Shown: positions 10,430-20,984 of the stretch, in pieces
Numbering within the stretch: position 1 is the first letter of the stretch
Layout: every line of letters starts with the position of its first letter
Notes under the pieces: generated by a model
Told to the model about the DNA's origin: nothing
Databases searched by the model: none
What the model saw: only the letters and a program-made list of their open reading frames with translations
Translations under genes and position numbers: made by a program
Source of the DNA: Theodoxus fluviatilis
Taxonomy: Eukaryota; Mollusca; Gastropoda; Cycloneritida; Neritidae
Assembly (NCBI GenBank): GCA_034096865.1
Contig: JAWQFJ010020176.1
Span: 1-46,960, forward strand
Direction: 5' to 3'
DNA length: 46,960 nt

Positions 10430-13190
10430 GAGCTGCGATGCTCCTTGAGCACTGACATTGGTAATGAGGATTACAGCGACACTGATGTTCAGAAAATTGT
10501 ATGGAATGAAAGGTATGTCTCTGTGTATATCCAGGATCTGAGTTCTAACCTGGAACACCTAGTTAAGTATGAGGACGTCAAAGATGATGATAGTGATATT
10601 GATTCATTCACTGAAGACATTACGCAATGTATTGTCCAGGCTGCCGATGTAATGGTGAGGAGAATCCATGTTGGTAGAAGAAAATCTCACCAGGCCAATC
10701 CATGGTTTGATAAAGAATGCCTCCTAGCGATAAAGAATCTACAAAACTTATTACACAAATACACTAGATCTAGGACAGATGAAAAGAAAGCTCCATACGC
10801 TTTACACAGAAGAGCATATAAAATCATGATCAGAGAAAAGAAAAGCGCACATAGCAAAAGGGTAATTGAATTGTTCGAAAAGAACTTGCACAATCCAAAA
10901 CTGTTCTGGCGAGGAATCAGACGGTATAATTATGAATACAATGTTTCAACAATTAGCAAAGATGAGTGGTATAACTATTTTGTTGGTGTACTTCAGTGTG
11001 TAGACATAGAAAACGGTCAGATCAGTGTGCATGAAGACCCCAACGTGCAAAATAATGATGCTAATGGATCTACACTGGATGAGGAGATTTCAAGAGATGA
11101 AATTATTAAGGATGTGGGTTGATTGAAGCCTGCGAAGGCAGCATGATGGGATCGAGTAATATGAGAAATGATCAAATGTGCTCTTCCCCGTATCCTGTCG
11201 TATCTACACAGGTTGTTTAATTCAATATGGTCAAAAGGTGAATACCCAAAACTCTAGTCTAAATTGGTAATTGTTCCAATTCATAAAAAGGGTAATACAT
11301 CTAACCCCGACAATTTTAGAGGAATTTCTTTGATCATTGTCATTAGCAAGGTGTTTTTCTCCATTATTGATGAGAGATTGCTCATGTGACTAGAGGACAG
11401 GGAGGTTATCGTTGAGACACAAGCTGGCTTCAGGAGAGGGTATTCCGCCATAGACAACATGTTTGTTTTGCATGGAATCGTACACAGATATCTCACTAAA
11501 AGACGTAAGTTGTACTGTTCTTTTATTAATTTTAAGAAGGCGTTTGACACAGTAAACCGAGAGGCCTTGTGAAATGTACCGAAGTGTATTGGAATTAAGG
11601 GCAGGTTACTCAAGATCTTACAATCCATGTACAAGTGTGTATCTAGCTGTGTGATGTGCCCAAGTGGATACACACAGTTCTTTGACTGTTTAAGGGTAGT
11701 AAAAGAAGGCTGCAATTTGAGCCCGAAAATTTTCTCAATTCTAATAAACCAGCTTGCAGAAGATATCAAAAAACATGGCAAACATTGTGTACAACTGATG
11801 CCAGATGTAACTGATGTATTCCTTCTGTTGTTTGCTGATGATGTTGTCTTGATTTCTGACAATGTTGTAGGCCTGCAAAACCATCTGAACACCTTGTATG
11901 ATTCGGCTAGAAAGCTGGGACTTGTTAATCTTGAAAAGTCGAAAGTTGTTGTTTTCCGGGGTGGGGGTGGGGTGTGTGTGTGGGGTGGGTGGGTGGGTGG
12001 AGATGTCGTCTGAACATGAAAGATGGTCGCTGGGATCTAGTAGACTAGAGGTGACAAATGAATACAAGTACCTAGGTCTGGTGTACACAAGCAGACTTTC
12101 TTGTAGTATTGCTCTACGAGACCTTGCTCAAAGAGGAAAAGCTGGTGTGATACGGGTTTTAAGAATTATGCGCAAACTATCTTGTGTTCCCTACACAATT
12201 TTCTTCAAAGTGTTTGATGCACAAATTGTTCCCATCCTTCTGTATGGTGCCGAAATGTGGGAGCTGAGTGATTGTAGCATCATCGAATCGGGTCATAGAT
12301 ATGCAATGAAAAAAGTTCTCAATGTTTATGTAGGTACACCAAATGTTATGCTTTATGGAGATTTGGGACGGTACACTCTTTCCATAAATGCCACCATAAG
12401 AAGCGTTAGGTACTGGCTGAAGAAAATGTCGATGCAAGAAGACAGATACCCACGCAAGGTGTATAATATGATGCTGACATGTGATAAAGTCAGCTGTGCT
12501 CATAGACTAAGGGATACACTTTGCAAATATGGTTTTGAGGAAGATTGGAGAAGGCAGAGTGTTAATGACATACCGAGATCTATAAGGGAATTGAAGATAA
12601 AGATGATAGCAGAGCAGGATGAAAGGTGGAGATCTTCTTTGTGGCAGAGTTTAAGGTATTCGATCTACCGAACTCTCAAGACATCTAAATGTTTAGAAAA
12701 GTATCTCCTGGTTATCGACAGAAACGTATGGAGAGATACAATGAGTCGATTTCGATTGGGAATCAGTGAATTATCAATACACAAGAGACGATACCAGGTC
12801 GATACAAATGATGACGACTTCGTGTGTCCATTGTGTAAGGAAGAGGAAGAAGACGAGAAACACTTCTTGCTAGAATGCCCTGCTCTCTCTGACCTTAGGG
12901 AAAATATCTGAGGAGTTTATGCGAACACGACCAGCGATTAGTTTTTAATGAGATGTTATCATCCCAGAGAGAAGATGTAATCAGAAATGTATGTCGATAC
13001 TTGTACAGAGCTTTCCTGCGTTGTAGAGAGTCACTGAAGACATGACCGTGAGAACTCTTGACAGCTTTATGAGTAATGTAATGTAATGTCATGTAGTGTA
13101 ATGCAATGCTATGTAGTCCACTGTAATGTAATGCAATGTAGAGCAGTGATGTGCAGTATAGTGCAATGTGATGCAATGTGATGACAATTG
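10430..13190 (+). mobile_element. Decayed non-LTR retrotransposon (clade not fixed)
   Basis: A plus-strand LINE truncated at its 5' end near the C run. It contains the endonuclease-RT linker, an RT domain and a C-terminal Cys/His motif. It ends in a degenerate (TAATG)n-type tail at 13074-13190, a normal ending for several LINE clades. A GT-rich microsatellite at 11960-12000 sits inside the coding region and shifts the frame. It inserted in the intron between exons 1 and 2, in sense orientation. Confidence 0.78.
10440..13045 (+). pseudogene. LINE ORF2 remnant: linker, RT and C-terminal zinc knuckle
   Basis: The first frame (to 11122) gives the linker, with NPWFDKECL and FWRGIRRYNYEYN. Beyond it the same frame continues through six stops (five TGA, one TAG) with recognisable RT blocks: LVIVPIHKKGN, ETQAGFRRGYSAIDNMF, INFKKAFDTVNRE and the catalytic LLFADDVVLIS at about 11827-11860. 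After the GT-rich insertion at 11960 a second frame (11898-12911) carries NEYKYLGLVYTS, LLYGAEMWELS and a C-terminal CPLCKEEEEDEKHFLLECP knuckle. C-terminal coding continues after a frame change to about 13045. It is not functional as it stands. Confidence 0.78.
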
Positions 13191-13310
13191 AAACAAGCTA
13201 TGTTAGACAACTAAAATTGATCAACATTTTGATTGTATTGTATTGTTTATTACCCTTGTGAAGGGCCGGAGGCCTAACAATAAAGATTTCGTTCGTTCGT
13301 TCGTTCGACG
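13191..13310 (+). mobile_element. Short LINE-like 3' end with (TTCG)n tail
   Basis: At 13232-13310, TTTATTACCCTTGTGAAGGG, a GGCCGGAGGCC palindrome, an AATAAA signal and a (TTCG)n tail (13289-13308) look like the last bases of a heavily truncated L2-like LINE. The same arrangement (AATAAAG followed by a short tandem tail) ends the element at 44426-45853. No coding part is left. Confidence 0.5.
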
Positions 13311-13324
13311 CACACACATAAAAA

Positions 13325-13428
<104 letters not shown>

Positions 13429-13789
13429 CATACACGCAGAGCTTTGAACAGATAAAACAGACTGACAGATGGATAAATACTTGAACAAATGCACAGATGG
13501 ACAGACAAATAGAGGAGCAAAGACAACTTTTGATGTGGTGATTCCTCTTACATAAAGATAATCTGCAAAGACAGGAGAAGCTAAAATGCATTTTATCATG
13601 ACTGAATATCTCAAAACTATAAATTACAGAAGTCCATCCCAGTTGCAAAAAGCTTTTCTAGGAAAGGTATCTTTAAACACCTTTATTAACCGAATATAAT
13701 TGCCATGATGATTGTAAAAGATGATTTGGCATAGTAGTTTGACCTAAAGCGGTTACAACCAAGTGCATGGTGATTTGATAATGTGGTTC

Positions 13790-14000
13790 AGCACTGCTCA
13801 GGATGGCTTGAATCCCCCTGTGGGTTGGGGGATAAGGACTGACGCACCGTGTCTCCCTACGCACTTGATGAGAGGCAGTAAATGGGGAAATGGTGACTTT
13901 ACCTGATCTTACCCTAACTAGTTCCTGTGACTTTGTGATTGGCCTTCAACAGCCTGCAAAGGCTGATAGGCAGTAAAACTCCATCAGGCAGCCACCAAGA
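13790..14000 (+). repeat. SINE-like repeat, 3' part
   Basis: Shares GAGAGGCAGTAAA-type and CTGCAAAGGCTGATAGGCAG / TAAAACTCCATC sequences with 14380-14500 and 39550-39740. The shared 3' segment (CTTACTCTAAC...AGTT..CGTGA..TT, then AGCCTACAAAAGCTGA, then GTAAAACTCCATC) defines one dispersed family. This copy lacks a clear tRNA-like head. Confidence 0.6.
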
Positions 14001-14144
14001 TGGCTAGAGTGCTTGTGTTCATCAAATCTTGGACAGATTTCAAGACATACTTTCTTAAGATTTCCCTTGAATTTCCTTCCCTTGTGTGTCAGTCCGCAGC
14101 TTTACATTCAAGTGAAGCAAAAAGTCAAATCCAGCACCTGTTGG

Positions 14145-14510
14145 GGTTGTAGTCTAGTGGTACAGTGCTCACCTGCGGTGGTGGTCACAGCTATGTGGAC
14201 CACAGAGCTGCATCCTCAGGCTAGAGGGTTAACTCACCTTGCCTCTCTCCACCCAGGAGTCTAACCAGGCATCTCTTAGGGCAGTGTCTGCACACTGAAG
14301 TATCATTAACCCTTGATGTGGCCAGTAGCCAGCAGTGCTTGGGAAAACTCCCCAGGGAGTGGAGATGGTGCTGGTACCTGACTTCGTGCATTGTATCTCG
14401 TACTGTAATTTGACTCGCTCTTACTCTAACCAGTTTTCGTGAATTTTGTTGTCTATAACCTTACATAGCCTACAAAAGCTGAAAGGCTGTAAAGTTCCAT
14501 GCATAGATTG
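14145..14510 (+). repeat. tRNA-derived SINE
   Basis: The head GTTGTAGTCTAGTGGTACAG resembles a tRNA 5' half with box A (TAGTCTAGTGG). A recognisable box B is weaker. The body (AGAGCTGCATCCT, CACCCAGGAGT, GGAGATGGTGCTGG) aligns by eye with the SINE at 20650-20935. The tail matches the family described at 13790 and ends GCTGTAAAGTTCCATGCAT. It would be transcribed by RNA polymerase III if active. Confidence 0.62.
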
Positions 14511-14559
14511 TTCTAACCATAGAGTGGTTTCGTGTGATGTCATTTGCTGGCAGTTATTA

Positions 14560-14801
14560 CATAATTTGTTAGAATCCTGCCGCACCCCCCCCCCCCCTCC
14601 TCTACCCCCACGTACATCTTGACATCTGTGTAAATATTTGTATAGTATATTGTCAGTCTGACTGTGTACATCTGAATGCATGTGTTTGACTATGACTGGA
14701 TGACTAAATGTATAGACTGTGTTGTATGTTTATTTTTGTATATGTATGTATATATGTTACGCGCTTAGAACCTCGGGAAAGGCGCTTTATAAGTATAATA
14801 A

Positions 14802-14844
<43 letters not shown>
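14560..14844 (+). mobile_element. 3' end of an L2-like LINE, (ATT)n tail
   Basis: About 280 bp that are nearly the reverse complement of 6463-6730: the C run, ATCTTGACATCTGTGTAAAT, CGCGCTTAGAACCTCGGGAA and AAGTATAATAAATTATT, closing with (ATT)n at 14802-14844. Only the 3' UTR remains, as expected for a 5'-truncated insertion of the element seen at 6463-8112. Confidence 0.88.
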
Positions 14845-14845
<1 letters not shown>

Positions 14846-14855
14846 ATATGTTGCT

Positions 14856-15026
14856 CACACCTTTGCTGAAGCATGCATGGCTATGTTGGCAATGTTTTGC
14901 TCATTTCTTTCAGTGGTTTTCAAACCATAAAAAACTCAAAAAGAAATATTTGTGACTACACTGGACAGTGAAACAGGCAAAACATTGCCAACATGGCCAT
15001 GCATACTTCAGCAAAGTTGCGTGTGA
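14856..15026. repeat. Long imperfect inverted repeat (hairpin MITE-like)
   Basis: The arm at 14856-14900 (TTTGCTGAAGCATGCATGG, then TGTTGGCAATGTTTTGC) and the arm at 14977-15026 (GCAAAACATTGCCAACA, then CATGCATACTTCAGCAAA) are reverse complements over about 42 bases with about four mismatches, separated by about 76 bases. It could be a foldback MITE or a hairpin-forming RNA segment; the sequence alone does not decide. Confidence 0.75.
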
Positions 15027-15355
15027 TGTGTGTTTGTCTACCAGAGGGTTAACTTCACCTGAGATGTGTACCTCATAAAACTCATGGTGAAACCACCCGA
15101 TAGCCACTGTGTTAGATGTAGCAGGCAGACATGCCCCTGGTCACCACTTGACCGACAAATTCAGAAGAATGAGTCTGGGGAGGGAAACATGGGAGGGAGC
15201 AGCTGGGATGAGGCTGACAGCTGAGTCAGTATGGGAATGACAGCAAGGGTCAGGAAGAGGTGGTATGGGACAGAAAGCCAAAATGTGGTCAGTTGATTGC
15301 TTTATGAAACCATCATCTGTACCTTTCTCTGCACATGATCTGTTTGCGGAGACAG

Positions 15356-15452
15356 GCAAGACGGTGGACAAGGCAAGTCTGCAGAGGAAACGGACTGCCT
15401 GGACCACCTCCATAGGACACAAACGTGTCACTCCTGAAGAGCTGGACCAGAG
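15356..15452 (+). CDS. CCDC177: Host gene exon 2 (CCDC177-like)
   Basis: Acceptor GGAGACAG at 15348-15355; donor CAGAG|GTGAGT at 15453. It is 97 nt: two bases (completing Gly from exon 1), 31 codons and two bases. It encodes KTVDKASLQRKRTAW and a segment ending in TPEELDQ. The frame stays open upstream to about 15265, so an alternative upstream acceptor is possible. Phase agreement with both neighbours supports 15356. Confidence 0.68.
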
Positions 15453-15544
15453 GTGAGTTGCTTGTTAGTGAATGGCCAGATTTTGTAGACAACCTGTCTT
15501 GTAGGAAATGTGCTGCTTGGCTTGCAACTGTCCCTTCATAGGCA

Positions 15545-15640
15545 CCTGGAGTCAAGACAGGTGTGGCCCCCTCCCAGAGTGTGTAGGAGGTCGGGGCCGA
15601 AACACTTGACAATGGGGGGCTCTTCATAGGGATCCAGTTT
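15545..15640 (+). repeat. SINE fragment, same family as 36019-36300
   Basis: Its reverse complement (AAGTGTTTCGGCCC, then CACTCTGGGAGGGGGCC, ACACCTG) matches 18719-18795 and 36060-36130. The tRNA-like head is absent. Confidence 0.6.
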
Positions 15641-16087
15641 TGCAGATAGTGATCGTGTTCTCAACACCTTTTGCTTGTCTGTCTAGTGTCTAGCACTGCT
15701 TTATAAGGCTTAACAGTTCACATACAGCAGCTGCTGCATGATACCCTCCTCCTCAGCCACAACCCATGTCTGTGGTGCTTTCGGGACCTTCTCCAGTAGC
15801 TTGGACATAGGTAGCCCCAAGCAGCATATGCCACTGGATATGGATTTAGTAGAGATCAAATTTGGCACTTGGGGTTTATGGTTGATATTGCCTTTATGGA
15901 GTTAAATATTGATCTCTTGGTTGAGTCTTCCTCCTTCTGTGCAAATGCTGCCAACATATTTGAAAGAGGCAGTAAATGAAGGAACAAAATACCTTATTCA
16001 ATCATAATGGAGATGTGTCTTAGTCACAGTCAAAAGCAACGATTTTTTTTCTTCAGATACACATGCATGCATGCTTGTGTGCATGCG

Positions 16088-16771
<684 letters not shown>

Positions 16772-17130
16772 AAACACACATGCACACAAGCACACCAGAT
16801 GAAATGATCTTACCATATTGAAAAGAGATCAAGAAACTTCCAGAGAAGGTGAGACAACTGACAGTCTTCAGAGGTCTTCTAGTGTTGCTGCCGTGACTTC
16901 CCTACACTCTTGTAGGGTTGTGTCACACCTAGATCATAACTGCAGGCACCTGTCAGTCATCTAAAATGGCCAGTCACACTGTGTTGGTCTCTGTCATCTG
17001 CCTTGCTGAAGCACAGGCTAGAGTTGTAAAACGAAGGAAACCCAAGCATCCAATCACCCAGGTTCATGGACTGGTCTCTCATATGCTACAGACTGTCCCT
17101 GGGTGCCCTGTGTGGGGTCCTGTTACCAGA

Positions 17131-17460
17131 CCTGCCAAATGCTACGCTTTAGGCGTAGCATGCTACGCTTTCGACATGCTTGCTACGCTGCTACGCTTGT
17201 CCATAACAACTACGCTTTTCCCGCGTGCTTGAACTTTTGACCGCGATGGAAAATCCCCCCCCCCCCCCCCCGCTTTTACGCCGCCAGTGCAGCTTATCGC
17301 GGCGCCTTCACAACCTTATCTTCCCCCCCCGCTTTCACGCCACCGGGTCAGCTTATCATGCCAACCTCACAGCTTTATCTCTCCCCACCCCCCACCCCTG
17401 CTACGCCTATTCCTTCAATGCTACTCCAAATAGCTCTGGATGCTACTCTTTGGCATGATG
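17131..17460. repeat. GCTACGC-rich repeat with a perfect 9-bp hairpin
   Basis: GCTACGC or CTACGCT recurs six times at 17141-17216. 17139-17161 forms ATGCTACGC-TTTAG-GCGTAGCAT, a perfect 9-bp stem with a 5-base loop. After a C run (17255-17271) come two diverged copies of a roughly 60-bp unit (CGCTTTTACGCCGCCAG / GCTTTCACGCCACCGGG, each followed by AGCTTATC). Class unknown. Confidence 0.6.
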
Positions 17461-17832
17461 GTGGGTTGGCAGGTCTGTGTTACCCAGTGTTTCTCTTCAA
17501 CCAGATCCAGCACAATGTCCTCTCTTTATGATTATGTACAAAATTGTGCAAAAGATATCACTAAAGTCAGTCAAGAAGCTCACGTCATAGCTTATGATGC
17601 ATGCACAGTTTCTCCTCGTTCCTCATTAACTCCCTCCACCATCCACACCACCCCTTCCCCACCCACCAGCCCCACCCCCCCTTGACCCCTATTTCCCTTT
17701 CTGGAGAGCTCCTCCTTCAGTTGGAAACAGTCTGACCTCCATTCCACTAACATTCCCTGCTGAGGCTGTTGCATCTCTTTGCCCCATGCTGTGCTGTGTA
17801 GAAATGCTGATCTCCATGCCTGCTGTTGCCAG

Positions 17833-17913
17833 GGCCAGTGAACTGCATGCAGAGAGCCAGAAGTTGAGGCAGGAACTTCTGTCCAAGTCTGACAGAGTCT
17901 CCTCTGCCACCAG
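17833..17913 (+). CDS. CCDC177: Host gene exon 3 (CCDC177-like)
   Basis: Acceptor TGCTGTTGCCAG at 17821-17832; donor CCACCAG|GTACTA at 17914. It is 81 nt: one base completing Arg from exon 2, 26 codons and two bases. It encodes ASELHAESQKLRQELLSKSD and then RVSSAT, a short amphipathic helix. A competing upstream acceptor (CTCCTTCAG, ending at 17720) would extend it in an open frame but would begin with two extra bases, breaking the phase. The 3' 61 bases are copied three times downstream. Confidence 0.68.
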
Positions 17914-18016
17914 GTACTAGTGCATGTCTTGCAAGTCATGAACATGGTTTACTTTCTTCAATGGAATGGTATGCAGTCTTCAAAGTATTGGTCCCTTGTG
18001 TACTGTAAGTACACAG

Positions 18017-18384
18017 AGAGTCAGAAGTTGATTCAAGAACTGCTGTCCAAGTCTGACAGAGTCTCCTCTGCCACCAGGTACTAGTGCATGTCTTGCAAGT
18101 CATGAACATGGTTTACTTTCTTCAATGGAATGGTATGCAGTCTTCAAAGTATTGGTCCCTTGTGTACTGTAAGTACACAGAGAGTCAGAAGTTGATTCAA
18201 TAACTGCTGTCCAAGTCTGACAGTCTCCTCTGCCACCAGGTACTAGTGCATGTCTTGTAAGTCATGAACATGGTTTACTACTTCAATGGTATGCAGTCTT
18301 CAAAGTATTGGTCCCTTGTATAAGTACACAGAGAGTCAGAAGTTGATGCAAAAACTGCTGTCCAAGTCTGGCATTCGCTACCAG
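18017..18384 (+). pseudogene. Three tandem partial copies of exon 3 with flanking intron
   Basis: The last 61 bases of exon 3 plus its donor and about 100 bases of intron recur at a period of 164, 164 and 151 bases: 18017-18077, 18181-18239 and 18332-18384. Each copy keeps a GTACTA donor. The first is open (SQKLIQELLSKSDRVSSAT). The second has a TAA and a 2-base deletion. The third loses the end of the exon. Each is preceded by AGTACACAG, a possible acceptor, but that would start with two bases, out of phase with exon 2. I therefore treat them as intronic duplicates rather than alternative exons. Confidence 0.7.
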
Positions 18385-18682
18385 GTACTATTACAAATCT
18401 TGTACAGCATTTTCCTGCTTCTCTGTGCCTGTCCTCTACTACTGCCTGCTGGCAGCCTGTGTGCACTGGCTGCAAGTGTGATATACATCTGTAACCAATT
18501 AATGCCCTCGTCACAACATATGTTCAGCCTAACATAGAAGGTTTGTTGAAATATGAATAGATCTAGAAAACCCTGGTCATTTTAAAGTAGATGACAAGAA
18601 ACATTTGGCCCATGCCAATGAAAATTATTGGTTAATATAAAAAGATCTAGGAAAAGTGTCTGTTGATATATGTATTGGCAAG

Positions 18683-18806
18683 AAACTCTCAACGGAGCAA
18701 GGCAGCAGAATGTCTTCAGAGAAAGAGCCTCGTCAGCAAGTGTTTCGGCCCTTTAAACTTCCTGACACTCTCGGGGGGAGGGCCACACCTGGTGCCCCTC
18801 TGCTAC
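18683..18806 (-). repeat. SINE fragment, same family as 36019-36300
   Basis: GAAACTCTCAACGGAGCAAG, TCTTCAGAGAAAGAGCC, GTTTCGGCCC and CACTCTCGGGGGGAGGGCC match the 36019-36138 copy in the same orientation. The tRNA-like head is missing. Confidence 0.7.
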
Positions 18807-19512
18807 CCAAGAAAACTCCTCTGGTCTATATTTATATGCATGACCCAATGGTCCAATGAGCATGACAAAATAAATTTTTGGCTTGAAAATGTCATGAGAT
18901 CTATTAATGTCATCCAATGAAAACTTGTGGCGAACCATCTATGTGGGGTGAACATTTTTTGGTTGTGACACCAGCTCATCAGTTGAAATCCTTGGCTGCT
19001 GAGCTCAGCCAGAGGTGGCCCAAAGCAACAGAAGAGACTACCAGGGGTCATCTGTATAGAGTCAGATCATTCAGATCCAACCTTCCTCGAAGATTATACT
19101 TCCTGTTGAAGTTAGTCCTGTCTGTAAATTTGGCTCATTTGGACATTTCTGAGTTCTGATACTCATAGCAAATGAAAATTCTTGAAACTCCCTGCTGAAA
19201 TTGTTCATAATGGACACAAGTTTAGTGGTGTTTATTGTACCTGCTCTGATTGCTACAACATAAAACAGTTATGTTGAGAGACTTTGTATTTCTATGAAAT
19301 TTGTATCCCTGATTATCTTGTTTGGATTTTTTGTGTGATGCTGGACTGAATTATCATGTTGGCAGTAAGCTAATTTCTTTGAGTTAATTTGATACAAAAA
19401 ATCTTAATCTCAAATTAGGGACTGAAGACCTAGTTTGCAATGCAGGATACACAAGGCAAATTGGAATTCATGTTTCTGTAGTTGGTTGTGTAATTTTCCA
19501 TGGGAATTGCAG

Positions 19513-19672
19513 GAAGGGTGCCAGACAGCGGACAAAGAAAGCCAGACCCAACTCTAGAAGGCGCTGCAGGTCTGCTGAATCTCGCACTGGCTCAGCGTCT
19601 GGTCGTCTGTCCAAGTCCAAGTCAGGGTCTACTGCATCTCTTGTGCCCAAGGTTACCCACATCCCTGCAAGA
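19513..19672 (+). CDS. CCDC177: Host gene exon 4, basic Arg/Ser linker (CCDC177-like)
   Basis: Acceptor GGGAATTGCAG at 19502-19512; donor GCAAGA|GTGAGT at 19673. It is 160 nt: one base plus 53 codons, ending in phase 0. It encodes a strongly basic, Ser-rich, disordered segment (KGARQRTKKARPNSRRR, then SASGRLSKSKSGSTASL, closing VTHIPAR). This composition fits the linker before the coiled coil in CCDC177. Both phases match the neighbouring exons. Confidence 0.72.
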
Positions 19673-19832
19673 GTGAGTCTCCTTATATTTTTCCTCAGAT
19701 TTACTTCCTTTGGTCCCTGGCAAGTTTTTGGGTGTCATCCCATCTAGGTCAAGCAGCATCGTCCTCTCTCAGATTTTTCTTCATAGTGGAAATTCTTGGG
19801 TGCTGTCCTCTGCCTCTGAAGTGAAGTGAATG

Positions 19833-20046
19833 CCCAGATAACAAGCACACACTAGGCCAACATAGTGCCACCATGTACACCCAGCATTGGGCCAACATGA
19901 GGTGTCGACATTGGTGCATTAATACTTTGCACCCACAGAATTGTGTTGGCCAATTGTGTTGGCCCAACGCTTCTCTGCCAAGAGCGATTTGCCAATGCTT
20001 GCCAATGTTTGGCAAATGTTGATTCTTGGTGTACTTGCTATCTGGG
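19833..20046. mobile_element. MITE with CCCAGATA terminal inverted repeats
   Basis: The left end CCCAGATAACAAGCACAC (19833-19850) and the right end GTGTACTTGCTATCTGGG (20029-20046) are reverse complements with two mismatches over 18 bases. The 214-bp interior is rich in TTGGCCAACA and GCCAATG(T)TT motifs and has no coding potential. No clear target duplication is seen. Confidence 0.65.
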
Positions 20047-20106
20047 TAGCACCTGTGTTATTATATTATTCTGCAATTGAATTGTGCATGTGTATATGTG
20101 TGTGTG

Positions 20107-20625
20107 TGTCATGACTCGGTTTAATATTTTTAATTATAGAGAATGTTGTCTCTGTGGTGATGCGCCTTTAAGCGATATGCGGACTCAGCAATTACATTCT
20201 TGGAACGTTTTGCACGTGTTTTGTTTTTTTGGTTCTGCAGCGGCTCTTTAAGAACGTTTTGTGTGTGTGCATAGTTTGATTCTTGGCCTTTGGCATCACT
20301 ATAAATAGAGGAGACTGCTTGATGATAGAAAGAGAATTGACTAAGAACTGTAGCGGTTAAGCCCACTGGGTGTTTTTTTTAAAATAGGTTTTTAATTTGT
20401 AACTTCTTTTTTTTCTTCTTTCATTTCCATTTGTATGTTCTGTTAGTGAGAGTTTCGTTTGAAAGATGTTTATGCGTAATTGATTAATTGTTTTACATTG
20501 GTTTCGGTTTGTGGCATCTTTGTCTTTAAATGTGATTAGTGACTGAGGAAGGAATTTCCCTTATTTATTTATTTTTCACTGTCCAGTTGAGGTCGAGTCA
20601 CCTTCCACCTACCCCAACCGCAACA
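20107..20625 (+). repeat. Probable solo LTR inserted in a TG repeat
   Basis: Begins TGTCATGACTCGG and ends AACCGCAACA (TGT...ACA ends), 519 bp. It is flanked on both sides by GTGTG-type sequence, consistent with a short target duplication inside a (TG)n tract. A good TATA box, CTATAAATAG, sits at about 20299-20308, placed as in an LTR promoter. No internal domain or second LTR is adjacent. The orientation follows the TATA box. Confidence 0.58.
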
Positions 20626-20649
20626 GTGTGTGTGTGTGTGTATGTGTGT

Positions 20650-20935
20650 GTGTGTGTGTAGTTCCGTGGCCAAGTGGTTGGAACACTTGACCTGCAGTTA
20701 CTTGCGGCTGGTGGGTGTGGAGTTCGAAGCCGAGTGGATTCTAGAGTTGCATCCTTGAGCAAGGTGCTCTTTTCACATTGCTTCTACCCACTCAGGAATG
20801 AAACAGGAACCTGTGAGGGCCAAGTTGGAAAATTGTGAAAGCTAACTTGCACCTTCATTTGCAGCCTGGTTGCATGCTCCGCAGAGAGTTGAGATGGTGT
20901 TGGAGTGATAAAACGTGGTAGCCTGATGACCAGGG
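20650..20935 (+). repeat. tRNA-derived SINE
   Basis: The head TTCCGTGGCCAAGTGGTTGG has a good box A (TGGCCAAGTGG), and GGAGTTCGAAGCC about 50 bases later is a good box B. The body (AGAGTTGCATCCT, CTACCCACTCAGGAATG, TTGAGATGGTGTTGG) is shared with 14145-14510. RNA polymerase III would read it on the plus strand. Confidence 0.7.
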
Positions 20936-20984
20936 GGTAAATGTGTGCGGTTTGAGCATCCATCAATGGGTGGAAAAGTTGCAG

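Noticed and set aside
11741..12088. Minus-strand ORFs over the LINE at 10430-13190
   Set aside because: Shadow frames of the plus-strand RT; the FADD box and other RT motifs are on the plus strand.
17714..17832. 5' extension of exon 3 from the acceptor at 17720
   Set aside because: The frame is open, but it would begin with two bases of a codon while exon 2 ends with two, so the phase fails. The acceptor at 17832 fits.
20650..20720. A functional tRNA gene
   Set aside because: Box A and box B are present, but the cloverleaf cannot be closed by eye and the sequence continues into a SINE body shared with another locus.
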